From the NCBI RefSeq assembly GCF_001753205.1, contig NZ_CP017560.1, forward strand, positions 744,001 through 808,000: a stretch of DNA of 64,000 nucleotides, in the 5' to 3' direction. The notes below the pieces were generated by a model. That model saw only the letters and a list, made by a program, of their open reading frames with translations. It did no database searches and was not told the origin of the DNA. Positions 63,442 through 64,000 of the stretch are shown here, piece after piece; position 1 is the stretch's first letter, and every line of letters begins with the position of its first letter. A program made the translations under genes and the position numbers. Origin of the DNA: Sporosarcina ureilytica (lineage in GTDB: Bacteria; Bacillota; Bacilli; Bacillales_A; Planococcaceae).

Positions 63442-64000
63442 ATGCACATCTTAGAAAACAAAGAAGGATTTCGCCAATCCCTTCTACAATGGTATCAAAC
63501 TGAAAAGAGAGATTTACCGTGGCGTAGAACGTCCAATCCCTATTATATTTGGGTATCAGAAGTAATGCTGCAACAAACCCGAGTCGATACCGTGATTCCT
63601 TATTATGAACGTTTTATTACAAAATATCCTACGATGGAAAAGCTCGCAGATGCAGATGAAAATGAATTATTAAAAATGTGGGAAGGCTTAGGTTATTATT
63701 CACGCGCTAGAAATTTACAAGAAGGTGTGCGGGAAGTTGTCGCAACATACGGCGGAAACGTACCAACAAATCGTAAAGAAATATCAACTTTAAAAGGAGT
63801 CGGTCCTTATACAGCAGGTGCTGTTTTAAGCATCGCATTTGGCATTCCAGAACATGCAGTAGATGGAAACGTCATGCGGGTTTTATCGAGAATCGTGCTA
63901 ATTGAAGAAGATATTACGATTCCGCGTACGAAACGAATTTTCGAAGATGTTGTGATGGATTTAATTGATAAACAAGATCCGAGCTCCTTCAACCAAGGCT
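63442..64000 (+). CDS. mutY: A/G-specific adenine glycosylase MutY (3' end outside window)
   Basis: Removes adenine mispaired with 8-oxoguanine. The first 186 residues are visible and remain open at the window edge. Landmarks: [23 protein letters not shown] is the standard N-terminal block with catalytic Glu in [10 protein letters not shown], the helix-hairpin-helix [12 protein letters not shown], and catalytic Asp in [15 protein letters not shown] 63442 follows AAAGGAG. The iron-sulfur cluster and NUDIX-like C-terminal domain lie beyond the window. Confidence 0.95.
   Translation, partial: MHILENKEGFRQSLLQWYQTEKRDLPWRRTSNPYYIWVSEVMLQQTRVDTVIPYYERFITKYPTMEKLADADENELLKMWEGLGYYSRARNLQEGVREVVATYGGNVPTNRKEISTLKGVGPYTAGAVLSIAFGIPEHAVDGNVMRVLSRIVLIEEDITIPRTKRIFEDVVMDLIDKQDPSSFNQG

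Overview
The window is chromosomal DNA from a low-GC, endospore-forming, motile member of the Bacillales. PrkA, YhbH, SpoVR and PdaA indicate sporulation. MotA/MotB behind a sigma-D-type promoter indicates flagella. Gene content and order resemble B. subtilis (yqhH-yqhG; yfkK, yfkH and yfkF; pdaA; yfhF-recX-yfhH; yfhP-mutY). An ATP-grasp D-amino-acid ligase, a FemX-type transferase and an Asp/Glu racemase form one operon, suggesting an L-Lys(-Xaa)-D-Asp/D-Glu peptidoglycan bridge. Together with two interspersed repeat types, this points to a Planococcaceae organism such as Sporosarcina or Lysinibacillus. The genus is an inference. No rRNA, tRNA, CRISPR array or intact insertion sequence was seen.

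1-9 kb: the 3' part of an NhaC-family antiporter abuts argH. Next come a hydratase, a TlpA/ResA-like thioredoxin, a GyrI-like protein, an SRPBCC protein and scdA, which has an FNR-type palindrome in its promoter. A membrane GGDEF-EAL gene follows; it is broken by a one-base frameshift in its EAL domain and is preceded by a class II c-di-GMP riboswitch with terminator. 9-18 kb: a small AlbA_2 protein, mqo, a short cstA, yqhH-yqhG and an ATP-sulfurylase-like gene with an unusual active-site motif and a long C-terminal extension. 18-22 kb: the phosphate transporter, split into pstB and pstS-pstC-pstA units, each with its own PhoP-box-like promoter.

22-28.4 kb: a complete Wadjet (Jet) SMC-type plasmid-defence operon in the order jetD-jetA-jetB-jetC. 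28.5-34 kb: a methyltransferase and the sporulation-associated prkA-yhbH-spoVR cluster. 34-39 kb: a D-2-hydroxyacid dehydrogenase, an RluA-type pseudouridine synthase, an unrecognised protein, a YitT protein, a 47-aa ORF and a thioester-reductase-like SDR. 39.3-42.5 kb: the cell-wall bridge operon. 42.5-50 kb: a DEAD-box helicase, three tandem 122-124 bp repeats, map, a TPP-riboswitch-controlled thiT, pepF and a GNAT acetyltransferase. 50-64 kb: carbonic anhydrase, a 46-aa membrane ORF, an M29 aminopeptidase, motAB, a cluster of five hairpins, and the yfk/yfh-like block ending in a partial mutY.

Start codons deserve attention. Ribosome-binding sites argue for TTG starts in yqhH, yhbH, spoVR, the SDR, the M29 peptidase, motB and yfhP. 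recX appears to begin at a non-canonical AUA (or AUU). All product names come from reading motifs by eye; no database search was run.
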